Part shown: one piece after another, positions 1 through 8,084 of the stretch
Numbering within the stretch: the first letter of the stretch is position 1
Layout of the letters: each line of letters opens with the position of its first letter
Assembly (NCBI RefSeq): GCF_006439055.1
Contig: NZ_RCZC01000002.1
Location: forward strand, 526,106-590,105
From: Sphingomonas glacialis
GTDB taxonomy: Bacteria; Pseudomonadota; Alphaproteobacteria; Sphingomonadales; Sphingomonadaceae
Direction of reading: 5' to 3'
DNA length: 64,000 nt
Translations under genes and position numbers: made by a program
Notes under the pieces: generated by a model
The model's input: only the letters and a program-made list of their open reading frames with translations
Database searches by the model: none
Told to the model about the DNA's origin: nothing

Positions 1-672
1 CAGCGCACCGCCGCTGCCAGCCGGCGCAGCCGATGTGGTGACATGGGCAACGTCGGCGCCTTCGCGCCCGCCTGGGCTCGTGCGCGGGAAGTACTTATAA
101 TACATCTGCGCACCGCCGTCGGATCCGGGCAGCTGCTTCTTGGGGTTCTGCTCCTCGACGAGATCCGACAAGGTGATGTCGAATAAGGTGTGGTCGTACC
201 ACCCTGCATCGCAGCTCGCGCGGCCCGCCGCCTCGTCCCAGGCGATCTCGCTGAAGTTCGCGAACATCTTGGGGAAGCCGAGCTCTTCGCGGCCGGTCAT
301 GATCGCGTCGGGCAGCCCCTCCCAGATGATCGGGCACAAGGCGCCGTCGAGCTGCTCGGTCTTGCCCTGATAGCTGACCGGGAAATCGACCGAGAGGATG
401 CCGTAGCCGCGCCCGGCGAGCCAATAGAGATCCTTGAACCATGCGCAGCTGACCGAGACGATCGGATCGCCGCGCAGGCTGAAACCGGCGGGCAGCAGCT
501 TCTCGAGCTTCGCCGGATCGGTGCGATAGCTGAGCTTCATCCATTGCGCGGTCATCCGGCCGGCTTCCTCGGGGGTCCACATCCGTCCGTCGGGATGTTG
601 GCGCGGGCCGGGGGCGGGACCGAACATGATCGGCATACGATAACGCGAACCAGGGTTAGGGATGAAAGGCAT
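1..672 (-). CDS. Acetoacetate decarboxylase-family enzyme (partial, 3' end outside window)
   Basis: The first 224 codons are present; the gene runs off the left edge. The translation begins MPFIPNPGSRYRMP and contains GREELGFPKMFANF, which matches the active-site region of the acetoacetate decarboxylase (ADC) family; Lys135 would be the Schiff-base lysine. The clostridial enzyme has a lysine pair here (PKK), whereas this protein has PKM. The ATG at 672 follows a GGAGTAAAACG Shine-Dalgarno region. It lies downstream of the monooxygenase gene on the same strand, so a role on a keto acid or ring-fission intermediate is plausible. ADC-like proteins in catabolic clusters are often not true acetoacetate decarboxylases, so the substrate is unknown. 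Confidence 0.8.
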   Translation of the reverse strand, partial: MPFIPNPGSRYRMPIMFGPAPGPRQHPDGRMWTPEEAGRMTAQWMKLSYRTDPAKLEKLLPAGFSLRGDPIVSVSCAWFKDLYWLAGRGYGILSVDFPVSYQGKTEQLDGALCPIIWEGLPDAIMTGREELGFPKMFANFSEIAWDEAAGRASCDAGWYDHTLFDITLSDLVEEQNPKKQLPGSDGGAQMYYKYFPRTSPGGREGADVAHVTTSAAPAGSGGAL

Positions 673-720
673 CGTTTTACTCCAGTGGAAACACGGTTGG
701 TTAGGTCGAATCGTCAGGGC

Positions 721-743
721 GGGCGGTGGCTGAAACACCGCCC
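721..743. other. Intergenic hairpin between monooxygenase and ADC-like gene
   Basis: GGGCGGTG at 721-728 and CACCGCCC at 736-743 form a perfect 8-bp stem with a 7-nt loop. It lies between the stop of the monooxygenase gene and the start of the ADC-like gene. There is no T-tract, so it may be an mRNA-stabilising or processing structure rather than a terminator. Confidence 0.45.
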
Positions 744-749
744 GCGGGC

Positions 750-2246
750 TCAGGTCAGCGCTTGGTCACGCTGCACACCCGATCGGTCTTTCTCGCGCCA
801 CAGCGCCTGCAGCTCAGCGGGATCGCCCGTCCCGAAGATGTGGCGATCGGGTCGGATGAGCACGGCCTCGGTCCCGGCCGCCTCGAACCATTGCTCGAGC
901 GGCTCGCTGAAATCGGCCAGCTCGGGCGATGCCAGATCCAGCGTGCGGACCTGCGATGGGGCGTCATCCCCGGAGGAGCGCCGGATCAGCACCGCATCCA
1001 GTCCGAACAGCGTATCGAGGTGCGTGCCATCGGCCGCGACTGGCTGCGGGAACAGCGCGCCCGCAAATGGCGTATCGGTCAAATGCCCGCTGACGAGGTC
1101 GGGATAGGCGACCGAGACGTCCTGTGCGCCAGAGGCCTTGCGCGCGAGCATGTCGCGATCGCGCGCCGCGGCGCCATGTTCGTCGAGCATGCAGACGATC
1201 TGCCCCATCGCGACCGCGGTGGCGATGATCGCGCGAACGTGTGGCTCGCGTTCCTGCTGATAGCTGTCGAGGATCGACTCCGCAGCCTCGCCGCGCACGA
1301 TCGCGGCGATCTTCCACGCGAGATTGGCGGCATCGCGAATGCCCGAACACATGCCCTGCCCCGCGAACGGCGGCATCTGGTGCGCCGCATCGCCGGCGAG
1401 CAACACGCGGCCGTGGCGCCACTGCTCGGCGACCAGCGCGTGGAAGCGATACACCGCCTTGCGCTCGATCTGGACGCGGTCGCCGCATTTCCACGGCGCG
1501 AGCAGTTCCTGGATCATGGCGTCGTCCAGCATCTGTTCGGGCGTTTCGCCGGGCTTGAGCATGAACTCCCAGCGGAAGCGCTTGCCGCTCATCGCGAGGT
1601 GCGTGACCGGGCGCCGCGGATCGCAGATCTGCTGGCACAGCACCGGCAGGTCGGCGCAATCCTCGATGATCGTGTCGAGCACCAGCCACGGCTCGTCGAA
1701 CTTGTAATCGTCAAGCTTGATGCCGAGCGCTTCGCGGACGGGGCTCCACGAGCCATCGCAGCCGATCACGTAGCGCGCGCGGATCTGCCGTGCCCCGGCT
1801 TCGTCGCGCACATCGACCGTGACGCCGTCCGAATCCTGCACGAGCCCCTCGAACGCTACGCCGAGATCGAGTCGCACCCCGAGTTCGCCGAGCCGATCGC
1901 GCAGCACCTGTTCGACCCCCGGCTGATGCAGCGCATAGGTCTCCGCCCAGCCGAAGCGCCCGACCGGCAGGACCGGGAAATCGAGCAGCACCTCGCCGCG
2001 GGCGGTAAGGAACTGATAGCTTTCGGGCACCCGGCACAACGGCGCGATCCGCTCGGCGACGCCGATCATCTGGAAAATCCGCATGATCTCATGATCGAAC
2101 ACCGCCGCGCGCGGCAGCGGAAAGAGCGTCGGCGATCGGTCGATCGCGATCACCGAGAGCCCATGCACATGCGCGAGCGCGGCAAGCGCGTCACCGACCG
2201 GCCCCAGCCCGACGACCAGCACGTCACAGTCGAACCTGTCGCTCAT
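750..2246 (-). CDS. FAD-dependent aromatic monooxygenase, MhpA/PheA type
   Basis: This 498-residue protein belongs to the class A flavoprotein hydroxylases, which hydroxylate a phenolic ring using NAD(P)H and O2. The N-terminal FAD-binding glycine motif is VVGLGPVGDA (residues 11-20), the DG motif is IGCDGSWSPVREALG (161-175), and the second FAD motif is LLAGDAAHQMPPFAGQGM (282-299), a sequence typical of 3-(3-hydroxyphenyl)propionate hydroxylase (MhpA)-like enzymes. The length fits the family. The gene is divergent from a GST-type isomerase gene, with a shared operator-like repeat between them, and is followed by an ADC-like gene. It probably makes the catechol- or hydroquinone-type substrate for ring cleavage; the actual substrate is not determined by sequence. 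Confidence 0.88.
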   Translation of the reverse strand: MSDRFDCDVLVVGLGPVGDALAALAHVHGLSVIAIDRSPTLFPLPRAAVFDHEIMRIFQMIGVAERIAPLCRVPESYQFLTARGEVLLDFPVLPVGRFGWAETYALHQPGVEQVLRDRLGELGVRLDLGVAFEGLVQDSDGVTVDVRDEAGARQIRARYVIGCDGSWSPVREALGIKLDDYKFDEPWLVLDTIIEDCADLPVLCQQICDPRRPVTHLAMSGKRFRWEFMLKPGETPEQMLDDAMIQELLAPWKCGDRVQIERKAVYRFHALVAEQWRHGRVLLAGDAAHQMPPFAGQGMCSGIRDAANLAWKIAAIVRGEAAESILDSYQQEREPHVRAIIATAVAMGQIVCMLDEHGAAARDRDMLARKASGAQDVSVAYPDLVSGHLTDTPFAGALFPQPVAADGTHLDTLFGLDAVLIRRSSGDDAPSQVRTLDLASPELADFSEPLEQWFEAAGTEAVLIRPDRHIFGTGDPAELQALWREKDRSGVQRDQALT

Positions 2247-2369
2247 TCGCCAACGCCCATCAAAGGCCGCGTCGATCTGGCATCGACACGCGCTTTACGC
2301 TCACGCCGTGGGCGCGAGCCAATCGTCCTGTCCTGCATTATCCTCTCCACCGATAAACTTGTACTAGAC

Positions 2370-2394
2370 AGTCATGTTTAGACGACTTAGTCAA
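2370..2394 (+). promoter_or_regulatory. Direct-repeat operator-like site, copy A
   Basis: AGTCAT (2370-2375), 13 bases, then AGTCAA (2389-2394). The same 6-13-6 arrangement occurs at 9531-9555, 10567-10591 (minus strand) and 24104-24128, each in front of a catabolic or regulator gene. This copy also contains a 21-bp imperfect palindrome at 2378-2398 (TTAG..GACT.AGTC..CTAA). It lies between the divergent monooxygenase and GST genes and could control both. Confidence 0.65.
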
Positions 2395-2511
2395 CTAAAA
2401 TGCAGATGCAAGGCGGAATTGGATCGCTCCGCGAACCGGTCGAGCGACCTGCGCTGGCGCGGCGTTTTTCTGCGCTGCCAGGCAGCTGCAACAAGCAAAC
2501 GTTGGAGAGAG

Positions 2512-3189
2512 ATGATGACCGCAACGCAGCCCGAACTGACCCTGTTTCACACGCCAGGCGCCTGCTCGCGCGTGACGCTGAACGCGTTGGAGGAGCTGGG
2601 GCTCGCGTTCGACGATCGCCCGGTCGACATCTTCAAGGGCGCGCAGTTCAGCCCCGATTATCGCGCGGTCAATCCCAAGGCGAAGGTCCCGGCGCTGGTG
2701 GTGGGGGGCGAACTGCTCACCGAAACCCCCGCGATCATCCTCTGGCTGACCGAACGGGTTCCGGGCGAGACGCTGCTCCCCGGCCCGACCCCGCTCGCAC
2801 GCGCCCAGGCGTTTGCCGATCTGGTGTGGTGCTCCAACACGCTGCATCCGCTCGCGCGCACGATCCGCATGCCCAATCGCGCGACAACCGGCGATCCCGC
2901 GCCGGTTCGCGAGGCTGCCATCGCCGCGATGACCCCGTTGCTCGCGTCGATCGATGCCCGGCTCGCACAGCAGCCGTGGTGGTTCGGCGATCGCTGGTCG
3001 ATCGTCGACGTCTATCTGTCGTGGGTGCTCGGCATGTGCGAGGGCGGCGTCGATACGAGCCAGTTCCCGGCGCTCGTCGCGCATCGTGACGCGGTGCGCG
3101 CGCGCCCGAGCTTCGAGCGCGCGCTCGAACGCGAGACGCGCGCGCTTGCCGCCGCCAGGATCGAATTGCCGGGCGGTGGCCGGTTGTAA
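2512..3189 (+). CDS. Glutathione S-transferase family protein, possible isomerase
   Basis: The 225-residue cytosolic GST has an N-terminal thioredoxin-like domain (about 1-80, with the cis-proline segment VPALVVGG and the glutathione-binding TETPAI) and a helical C-terminal domain (about 90-205, WWFGDRWSIVDVYL). The ATG at 2512 was chosen because GGAGAGA sits just upstream; an in-frame extension to 2374 lacks such a signal. Next to an aromatic monooxygenase and FAH-type hydrolases, a maleylpyruvate or maleylacetoacetate isomerase role is possible, but a detoxifying GST cannot be excluded. Expression probably depends on the operator-like site in the divergent promoter region. Confidence 0.85.
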   Translation: MMTATQPELTLFHTPGACSRVTLNALEELGLAFDDRPVDIFKGAQFSPDYRAVNPKAKVPALVVGGELLTETPAIILWLTERVPGETLLPGPTPLARAQAFADLVWCSNTLHPLARTIRMPNRATTGDPAPVREAAIAAMTPLLASIDARLAQQPWWFGDRWSIVDVYLSWVLGMCEGGVDTSQFPALVAHRDAVRARPSFERALERETRALAAARIELPGGGRL

Positions 3190-3202
3190 CGCGGCGGAAC
3201 GC

Positions 3203-3232
3203 TGTGCAGGGCGGAGTCATCCGCCCTGTACA
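3203..3232. terminator. Bidirectional hairpin between convergent GST and tetR genes
   Basis: CAGGGCGGA (3207-3215) pairs with TCCGCCCTG (3220-3228) around a GTCA loop, and TGT/ACA pairs extend the stem outward. It lies in the 55-bp gap between two convergent genes, where it would serve both strands. There is no long T-tract. Confidence 0.6.
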
Positions 3233-3244
3233 CCGTCGATGCGC

Positions 3245-3949
3245 CTATTCGAGCGTCGCGCGCGCCGCGGCCTTGGCCGCGATCCCGGCGCTCTCGCTAT
3301 TGACCCCCAGCGCTTTGAGCACACCGGCCATCAGCGGGATCATCTTGGCGATGAGCCGTTTCACCGACTTTTTCCGGTCGATCGAATCCTGCAGCATGAC
3401 CAGCATTGCCCCGACCACCAGCAACGTTGCGGAGTCGGCCGGGATCCCCTTGAAATGTCCGGTCTCCATCCCCTCGATCACGATCTCGCGCGCCTTCACG
3501 TTGAGCGGGGCCTTGTCTTCGAGCAACTCGGGCGACAGCTTGAGCAGCGCAGAGACGCTCTCGGGGTGGTCGATCGCAAAACGCAGGATGACGAAAGACC
3601 CGCGGACGAGCCGCTCAGGCGGGGCGATCCCGTCGTCGATCGCCGCATCGAGCAGTTCGGCGACATGGCTGCGCACCATCCGGAACAGTTCGTCGGCCAA
3701 GGCCTCCTTGCTGTCGAAATGATTGTAGAGGCTGCCCTTCGCGACTTCCGCCTCCTTGGCGATGTCGTCGATGCTGACGCCCTCGATCGACCGCTCGGCG
3801 AAAAGCCGCTGCGCCGCCTCGAGCAGCGCGAGCCGCGTTCGCGTCGAACGCCGGTCGGACTTCTCGCCAGGATTGCGCGCCGTTTCGAGCTGGCCCAACA
3901 GCGACTGCGGGGGTTTCGAACTTTCCGTCAGTCGAGGTCGAACCGCCAT
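3245..3949 (-). CDS. TetR family transcriptional regulator
   Basis: This 234-residue protein has a TetR_N helix-turn-helix at about residues 35-85: STRTRLALLEAAQRLF, then VSIDDIAKEAEVAKGSLYNHF, whose end is the family's recognition-helix signature. The C-terminal part is a variable ligand-binding and dimerisation domain. Directly upstream are nested inverted repeats with the core GAACCGTTC (4009-4060), and a matching GAACGGTTC lies upstream of the DUF6644 gene at 4595-5083. Autoregulation and control of the DUF6644 pair are therefore likely. The ligand is unknown, plausibly a substrate or intermediate of the aromatic pathway encoded around it. Confidence 0.9.
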   Translation of the reverse strand: MAVRPRLTESSKPPQSLLGQLETARNPGEKSDRRSTRTRLALLEAAQRLFAERSIEGVSIDDIAKEAEVAKGSLYNHFDSKEALADELFRMVRSHVAELLDAAIDDGIAPPERLVRGSFVILRFAIDHPESVSALLKLSPELLEDKAPLNVKAREIVIEGMETGHFKGIPADSATLLVVGAMLVMLQDSIDRKKSVKRLIAKMIPLMAGVLKALGVNSESAGIAAKAAARATLE

Positions 3950-4008
3950 TCAAAATCCCATCTCATCTCGGCGACGGGCATGTCACGCCCGCGCCGAACG
4001 TCCATCGC

Positions 4009-4060
4009 CTAAAGTGACCGAACCGTTCAACTGATTTTGCACACTTTAGCCGATCGGTTC
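4009..4060. promoter_or_regulatory. Probable TetR operator region (nested inverted repeats)
   Basis: CTAAAGTG at 4009-4016 is exactly inverted as CACTTTAG at 4042-4049. GAACCGTTC at 4020-4028 is inverted, with one mismatch, as GATCGGTTC at 4052-4060. The two dyads interlock upstream of the tetR start at 3949. A related palindrome is found at 5176-5186. Confidence 0.65.
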
Positions 4061-4571
4061 AAACGAGCGGATAGGCATAGCCGATCCATCGGCCGAGGAA
4101 GATGATGAGGATCCACAGCGAAAGCGAGGTGATCCCGGAGACCCGGACCATCATCGGCGTGGGCAAACGATCGTCCCAATCGACGATCTTGCGGTACGCG
4201 GTGACGTGGAAGATCGCCATGTTGATGCCGGCGATCAGGATCGTCAGCAGCTTGAAGCGGAACGGCATGCTTTCATAATAGCCGGTGGCATTCGACAGGA
4301 AGAGCAGACCGCCAGAGATGACCGCGAGCACGAACGCGACCCAGGTAAAGGGCAACATGTCGACAATCAGCTGGCGCGCGCCGCGGCGGTGCGCCGCCAC
4401 GCCGATCAAGCGCAGATCGACGATAGCGATCGTGCCGACGACGACGACGATCATCAGCACATGGATGCTCTCGATCCACGGAAAGAGCGTTCCGCTCTCG
4501 CGGATCGCGGTTGCGATCGACGAGTCGTAAAGCGCCTGCATGAGGCCGCCACTGGCGCCTAGAGGTGGCAT
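4059..4571 (-). CDS. DUF6644-type integral membrane protein, copy 2
   Basis: The 170-residue membrane protein has about four transmembrane segments: residues 37-55 (IHVLMIVVVVGTIAIVDLR), 73-93, 103-122 and 145-165. It resembles the neighbouring 4595-5083 product in length, topology and conserved positions: a short LY segment and charged IRE near the N terminus, DLRL after the first helix, and GRWI close to the C terminus. I recognise the family as DUF6644, of unknown function. The gene follows its paralogue by 23 bp and ends inside the tetR operator region. The chosen start gives MPPLGASGG; an internal ATG at 4541 (MQALY) has a better upstream purine stretch and is an alternative. Confidence 0.75.
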   Translation of the reverse strand: MPPLGASGGLMQALYDSSIATAIRESGTLFPWIESIHVLMIVVVVGTIAIVDLRLIGVAAHRRGARQLIVDMLPFTWVAFVLAVISGGLLFLSNATGYYESMPFRFKLLTILIAGINMAIFHVTAYRKIVDWDDRLPTPMMVRVSGITSLSLWILIIFLGRWIGYAYPLV

Positions 4572-4594
4572 TCACAGTCTCCCAGATGATCGTA

Positions 4595-5083
4595 TTATTG
4601 GTTGTACGCGATCCAGCGACCGCAGAAGATGATCGCGATCCAGATCGCCAGCGACGCCCAGGCGAGCGGCTTGACAAGCTTGGCCGCGCGCGCATGCTCG
4701 ATGCGATATTCGGGGTGCAGGATCGGGTAACGGAACAGCAGCGTCAGCGTGAAGCCGGTGAGCACCAGCGCCATCTTGATCCAGAACACCGAATTGGTCA
4801 GCACGCGGTTGGGTTCGCCGATGCCGAGCACCAGGCCCGACACCAGCAACAGCGCCAATCCCGACCACATCCATGGCAAGTGCCGCTTCACGACGCCGCG
4901 CGGGCTCTCGTCGGTCGCCAGCACTCCGGCCAGCCGCAGGTCCATCACGATCGCCGCACCGACCACCGCGGCGATCGCGATGATGTGGATGCTCTGTACG
5001 GCCGGGATGATCCAGCTGACTTCACGGATCTCGGTGCTGATCGCGGTCCCATAAAGGCCCTGCGAGAATCTTTCGACGGACAT
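4595..5083 (-). CDS. DUF6644-type integral membrane protein, copy 1
   Basis: The 162-residue protein has four predicted transmembrane helices (about 27-48, 71-91, 101-122, 140-158). A paralogue lies immediately downstream on the same strand. Shared features are QGLY..IS..IRE at the N terminus, MDLRLAG after helix 1 and GRWIAY at the C-terminal end. No catalytic motif or cofactor ligand set is evident. The promoter region carries the palindrome CGAACGGTTCG (5176-5186), like the tetR operator. Position downstream of exported DUF6152-associated genes suggests that the membrane pair works with these periplasmic proteins, but the role is unknown. Confidence 0.75.
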   Translation of the reverse strand: MSVERFSQGLYGTAISTEIREVSWIIPAVQSIHIIAIAAVVGAAIVMDLRLAGVLATDESPRGVVKRHLPWMWSGLALLLVSGLVLGIGEPNRVLTNSVFWIKMALVLTGFTLTLLFRYPILHPEYRIEHARAAKLVKPLAWASLAIWIAIIFCGRWIAYNQ

Positions 5084-5175
5084 GTCGGTAAATCCTTCGA
5101 TTCGAAGCTGATTGATTTCCCTGCGGAACGGGCGATCCGCAGTCAGTAGCCGCTGCGATTCCCAGAAACCCGTAG

Positions 5176-5186
5176 CGAACGGTTCG
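5176..5186. promoter_or_regulatory. Second TetR-type palindrome upstream of DUF6644 pair
   Basis: CGAACGGTTCG is a perfect 5-1-5 palindrome. Its core GAAC-N-GTTC equals that of the site next to tetR at 4020-4028. It lies about 95 bp before the DUF6644 start at 5083, which links that gene pair to the TetR regulator. Confidence 0.5.
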
Positions 5187-5215
5187 ATCGCATACGGGGC
5201 CGCGTTACAGCCACG

Positions 5216-5770
5216 TTACCGGGGCGACGCCGCGGCAGCGTTCGGCATTTGCGAAGGGCCGGGTGCACCGGGTGGGGGCATCGTCGGCGGGCCGCCGGGC
5301 GCGCCGCCCTGCTGCACGTCCCAATGCTCGACCAGGCGCCCGCCGCGCAGCCGGAACATGTTGAAGATGTAGGAGAGCGTGGGCGCACCCGCCCCCTCCG
5401 GCGGCATTTCGCGCGCGGTGAGCAGCATCACGCGGTCGCCCTCGGCCATCACCGCTATCGTCTTGGACGGGGGCAGCTTCATCGCCGGCATCGTCTGGAA
5501 CATCCGCACCAGCCGGTCGCGCGGCGTGCCGGGGCCCGGCAGATTGGCAAAGGCCTCGGCGTGCTGGACATAGTCCGGGCTGATATAGCGCTCGGCGATG
5601 CCCTTGATCCGCGTGCTCATCGCGCCGGCAGCGCCGGCATCGTCCAACGCGCGATAGAAATCGAGCACGACCTGCTTGTTGGCCGCCTCGCTCGGCAGGT
5701 CATGCGCCAGAGCGGGGGTGGCCACCGCCATCGCGATCATCGCCAGCGCGGATGTGAGAAGTTGCCGCAT
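5216..5770 (-). CDS. Exported NTF2/SnoaL-like protein
   Basis: The 184-residue protein has a clear Sec signal peptide (MRQLLTSALAMIAMAVATPALA) and then a SnoaL/NTF2-like alpha+beta cone: VVLDFYRALDDAG, ERYISPDYVQHAEAFANLPGPG, VMAEGDRVMLLTA, IFNMFRLRGGRLVEHWDVQQ. This is the typical order of SnoaL-like polyketide-cyclase-fold proteins. The C terminus is rich in Pro and Gly. The start at 5770 was chosen because it opens the signal peptide; a longer in-frame reading to 5845 overlaps the preceding gene. It is one of three exported NTF2-like proteins in the island (others at 10632 and 18051). The ligand is unknown. Confidence 0.8.
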   Translation of the reverse strand: MRQLLTSALAMIAMAVATPALAHDLPSEAANKQVVLDFYRALDDAGAAGAMSTRIKGIAERYISPDYVQHAEAFANLPGPGTPRDRLVRMFQTMPAMKLPPSKTIAVMAEGDRVMLLTAREMPPEGAGAPTLSYIFNMFRLRGGRLVEHWDVQQGGAPGGPPTMPPPGAPGPSQMPNAAAASPR

Positions 5771-5775
5771 GTCGA

Positions 5776-6732
5776 TCAATCCTTCGGCTCGGGGACGAGG
5801 CCGGCATCGCCGCGCACGCTCGGGTCGCCGACCTGCTCCTCGCAATTATATTCGGCGAAGACCGCCTGATGCGGCGCCCAGGCGAACGAGCGGATCATCG
5901 ACCAGGGTGCGGTGTAATAGGTCGGATCGATCACCGTGGTGACGATCTCGAGATATGGCACCGCGCCGCCATCGCTCACCTTGCGGATCCGCTGGACCAG
6001 CTTGCCGCTGGCCGAGAACGGCGTGCCATCGACATCGAGCCACAGCGCCTGCTTGAAGTCGCTCGTTTCGACGACGAGCGTCCCGCCGTCCCAATGCGCG
6101 ACCGAGCGGCCCATATACGGGGCGCCTGCGGGCAGCGGCGTGCGCGTGCCGTCCAGCGCGATGTGCCAGCGGCCGTGATATTCCTCGAAGATGAATTCGG
6201 CATAGTCGCGCGTCTGGATCACCTGGAACGGGAAGTTCAGGTCGTGCTGCCACGGCGCACCCGGCGGCCGGCAGATCGCCGAGGCGTTGATGAAGGGCTT
6301 GCCGACCTTGAGCGAATTGACGCGGCGCGACAGGACCTTCGCGCCCTCCATCGTGTACGGCAGCAGCGCGCCGTACATGTCCTTCTGGTTGCGGAACTCG
6401 AGCGCCTTGTCATGCACCCAGGTCCCCTGCAGGTCGCGCGGATCGGCCGATGGCATCACCGCGTCCGCGGGCAGCGGTGGCCGCGGCGGGAGCCCGCCGG
6501 GGCCCGGCGGCGGCAAGGCCGCGACGATCTTCTGCGCGGGCGTCAGCTCGACCGGCGGCGGCGCCCCGGGCGGCGGACCGCCCGACGCGCCGGGCGGAAG
6601 CTGGAGCCCCGGTGGCGGCCCCTGCGGCGCGCCCGGGGGCGGCCCCGCCTGGCTCGACGCGAGGGTCGGCATGACGGTCAGCGTCACGGCAAGCGCCATC
6701 TGCCAGGTCGAGAACGGAATGCGGCGTGTCAT
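5776..6732 (-). CDS. Exported proline-rich protein of the HWEGDTLV paralogue family (member 1)
   Basis: About 318 residues. A signal peptide (MTRRIPFSTWQMALAVTLTV...) is followed by a Pro/Gly-rich region (roughly 30-85) and a globular domain. That domain contains SVAHWDGGTLVVETSDF and then LEIVTTVIDPTYYTAPW, the same order of motifs as in the products at 6765, 14075 and 18632. No catalytic residues are recognised; the repeated beta-strand pattern suggests a beta-rich, perhaps lipocalin-like ligand-binding fold, which is inference. The start at 6732 is the first ATG that gives the signal peptide. The gene follows member 2 by 32 bp in an operon headed by a DUF6152 gene. Confidence 0.7.
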   Translation of the reverse strand: MTRRIPFSTWQMALAVTLTVMPTLASSQAGPPPGAPQGPPPGLQLPPGASGGPPPGAPPPVELTPAQKIVAALPPPGPGGLPPRPPLPADAVMPSADPRDLQGTWVHDKALEFRNQKDMYGALLPYTMEGAKVLSRRVNSLKVGKPFINASAICRPPGAPWQHDLNFPFQVIQTRDYAEFIFEEYHGRWHIALDGTRTPLPAGAPYMGRSVAHWDGGTLVVETSDFKQALWLDVDGTPFSASGKLVQRIRKVSDGGAVPYLEIVTTVIDPTYYTAPWSMIRSFAWAPHQAVFAEYNCEEQVGDPSVRGDAGLVPEPKD

Positions 6733-6764
6733 TCGGGACGTGCTCCGAATCTGAGGGGAACCGC

Positions 6765-7493
6765 TCATTTGGGAAAGGCGGGCTGGTGTGCGGCGACCCG
6801 GTCGAGGCAGACATCTTCTGCGAAGATGGCGTCGGGCTGGCGCTTGTAGGTGACGACCGAGTCCCACGGCTTGCTGAAGTACGCCGGATCCTCGACCGTG
6901 ATGCGATCCTCGAGCGTATCGGGATCGGTCAGGCGGAACCGCTCGGTCACCTTCAGGTCGAAGCCATGCGGCACGAGATCGTCGATCAGCGTGCGGTCCG
7001 ACCCGCCCTCCATCACCGAGACGAGCGTGTCGCCCTCCCAATGCCCCTTCGACTTGCCGGTCATCGTCGGGACGAGCCCCTGCCCCATCAGGTCGGGCTG
7101 CAGGGGTACGCCGACATTGATCTGGCGGATCGCGCGGTTCCATTCATAATCGAAGGTCACCACGCCCTGGCGGTACCAGATCTTGAAGCGCATCGGCGTC
7201 AACGCCAACCGCGGTACGCCCGGGCTCGAACAGCGCGACAGCGTGATGTCATAGGCGTCGTATGTGCCTGCCGCCTTGAGCTTGCGGTTTGCATCGTAAT
7301 CCTTGCGGCCCTCCGCCGTAAACGGGATCGGCCCGGACAGCGGCTTCAGCGTGGCGCTCGGCGTGACGATCTTCCATACGCCTTCGAGATTGGGCGCCGC
7401 CGTCTGCGCCAGAGCCGTGCCGCTGCCGCCAAGCGCCACCGCGGCCGCGATCGCCCCGATGGCGAGACGGGTTATCTTATGCTCGGTGCCCAT
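6765..7493 (-). CDS. Exported protein of the HWEGDTLV paralogue family (member 2)
   Basis: The 242-residue protein has a signal peptide (to about residue 30, GSGTALAQ) and starts its mature part with LEGVWKIVTPSATLKPLSG. Family motifs are KGHWEGDTLVSVMEGG, LIDDLVPHGFDLKVTERFRL, DPDTLEDRITVEDPAYFSKPW and a late Cys segment (EDVCLDRV). The ATG at 7493 follows GAAGGG at suitable spacing. It starts 11 bp after the DUF6152 gene at 7504-7911. Members of this family sit directly behind a DUF6152 gene in all three modules of this island, which points to a joint exported function of unknown nature. Confidence 0.75.
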   Translation of the reverse strand: MGTEHKITRLAIGAIAAAVALGGSGTALAQTAAPNLEGVWKIVTPSATLKPLSGPIPFTAEGRKDYDANRKLKAAGTYDAYDITLSRCSSPGVPRLALTPMRFKIWYRQGVVTFDYEWNRAIRQINVGVPLQPDLMGQGLVPTMTGKSKGHWEGDTLVSVMEGGSDRTLIDDLVPHGFDLKVTERFRLTDPDTLEDRITVEDPAYFSKPWDSVVTYKRQPDAIFAEDVCLDRVAAHQPAFPK

Positions 7494-7503
7494 GTCGTGC
7501 CCT

Positions 7504-7911
7504 TCAATTGCCGCCGACGCGGGCGGCCTCGGTGTCCGAGAAGGATTTGCCGCTCGCCAGCGTCACGCTTGCCATCGCGCCGCCCGGCTGGCCGCCGGTA
7601 TTGGGGTGATAGGTGACCTTGACCTTCTCGCCGCGCTTGAAGTCGCGCGGGGTGAGGCCCTGCTTGGCGAACATCAGCGGGCTGCCGCTGATGATCGACA
7701 TCTCCTTCGCCTTGCCCTTTTCGAGATAGATCAGGACCATCGAGGAGTGCGGTGCACCCCAGCGGAACTCCTTGAGCGTCCCGTCGGTCGCCAGCGTCCG
7801 GCTCATGTCATAGGCCGCGAACGAGTGGTGCGCGATCGCCGGCGCCACCGCGCCGCAGAGCGCCGCGACCGCCGCGATCGCCGCCAGCCTGGAAAAAGTA
7901 CACGCTTTCAT
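7504..7911 (-). CDS. DUF6152 family exported protein (copy 1)
   Basis: The 135-residue precursor has a signal peptide ending near AIAHHSFAAYD, the hallmark start of mature DUF6152 proteins. The remainder follows the family pattern: TLKEFRWGAPHSSM, then a strand ending in ISGSPLMFAKQGLTPRDFKRGEKVKV, then MASVTLASGKSF. The pattern resembles a small OB-fold. The ATG at 7911 is preceded by GGAG with 8-nt spacing. It heads the operon to 4059: DUF6152, two paralogue-family proteins, an NTF2-like protein and the DUF6644 pair. The function of the family is not known to me; the conserved His pair after the cleavage site could bind metal. Confidence 0.82.
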   Translation of the reverse strand: MKACTFSRLAAIAAVAALCGAVAPAIAHHSFAAYDMSRTLATDGTLKEFRWGAPHSSMVLIYLEKGKAKEMSIISGSPLMFAKQGLTPRDFKRGEKVKVTYHPNTGGQPGGAMASVTLASGKSFSDTEAARVGGN

Positions 7912-8084
7912 CACATCACTCCAAACGAACGGCGAACGGTCGGGATCGCCCGGCCGCCCGCGGATGCGGATCGACCGGACCGCCCGAGCCTCGGGCGCAC
8001 GCCACATTTCAAAGGGAAAGCTATTGGTCCGGGGATCGTCGAGTTAGATGAATGAATTCATCGCCGTCCCCGCCGACCCCGGCA

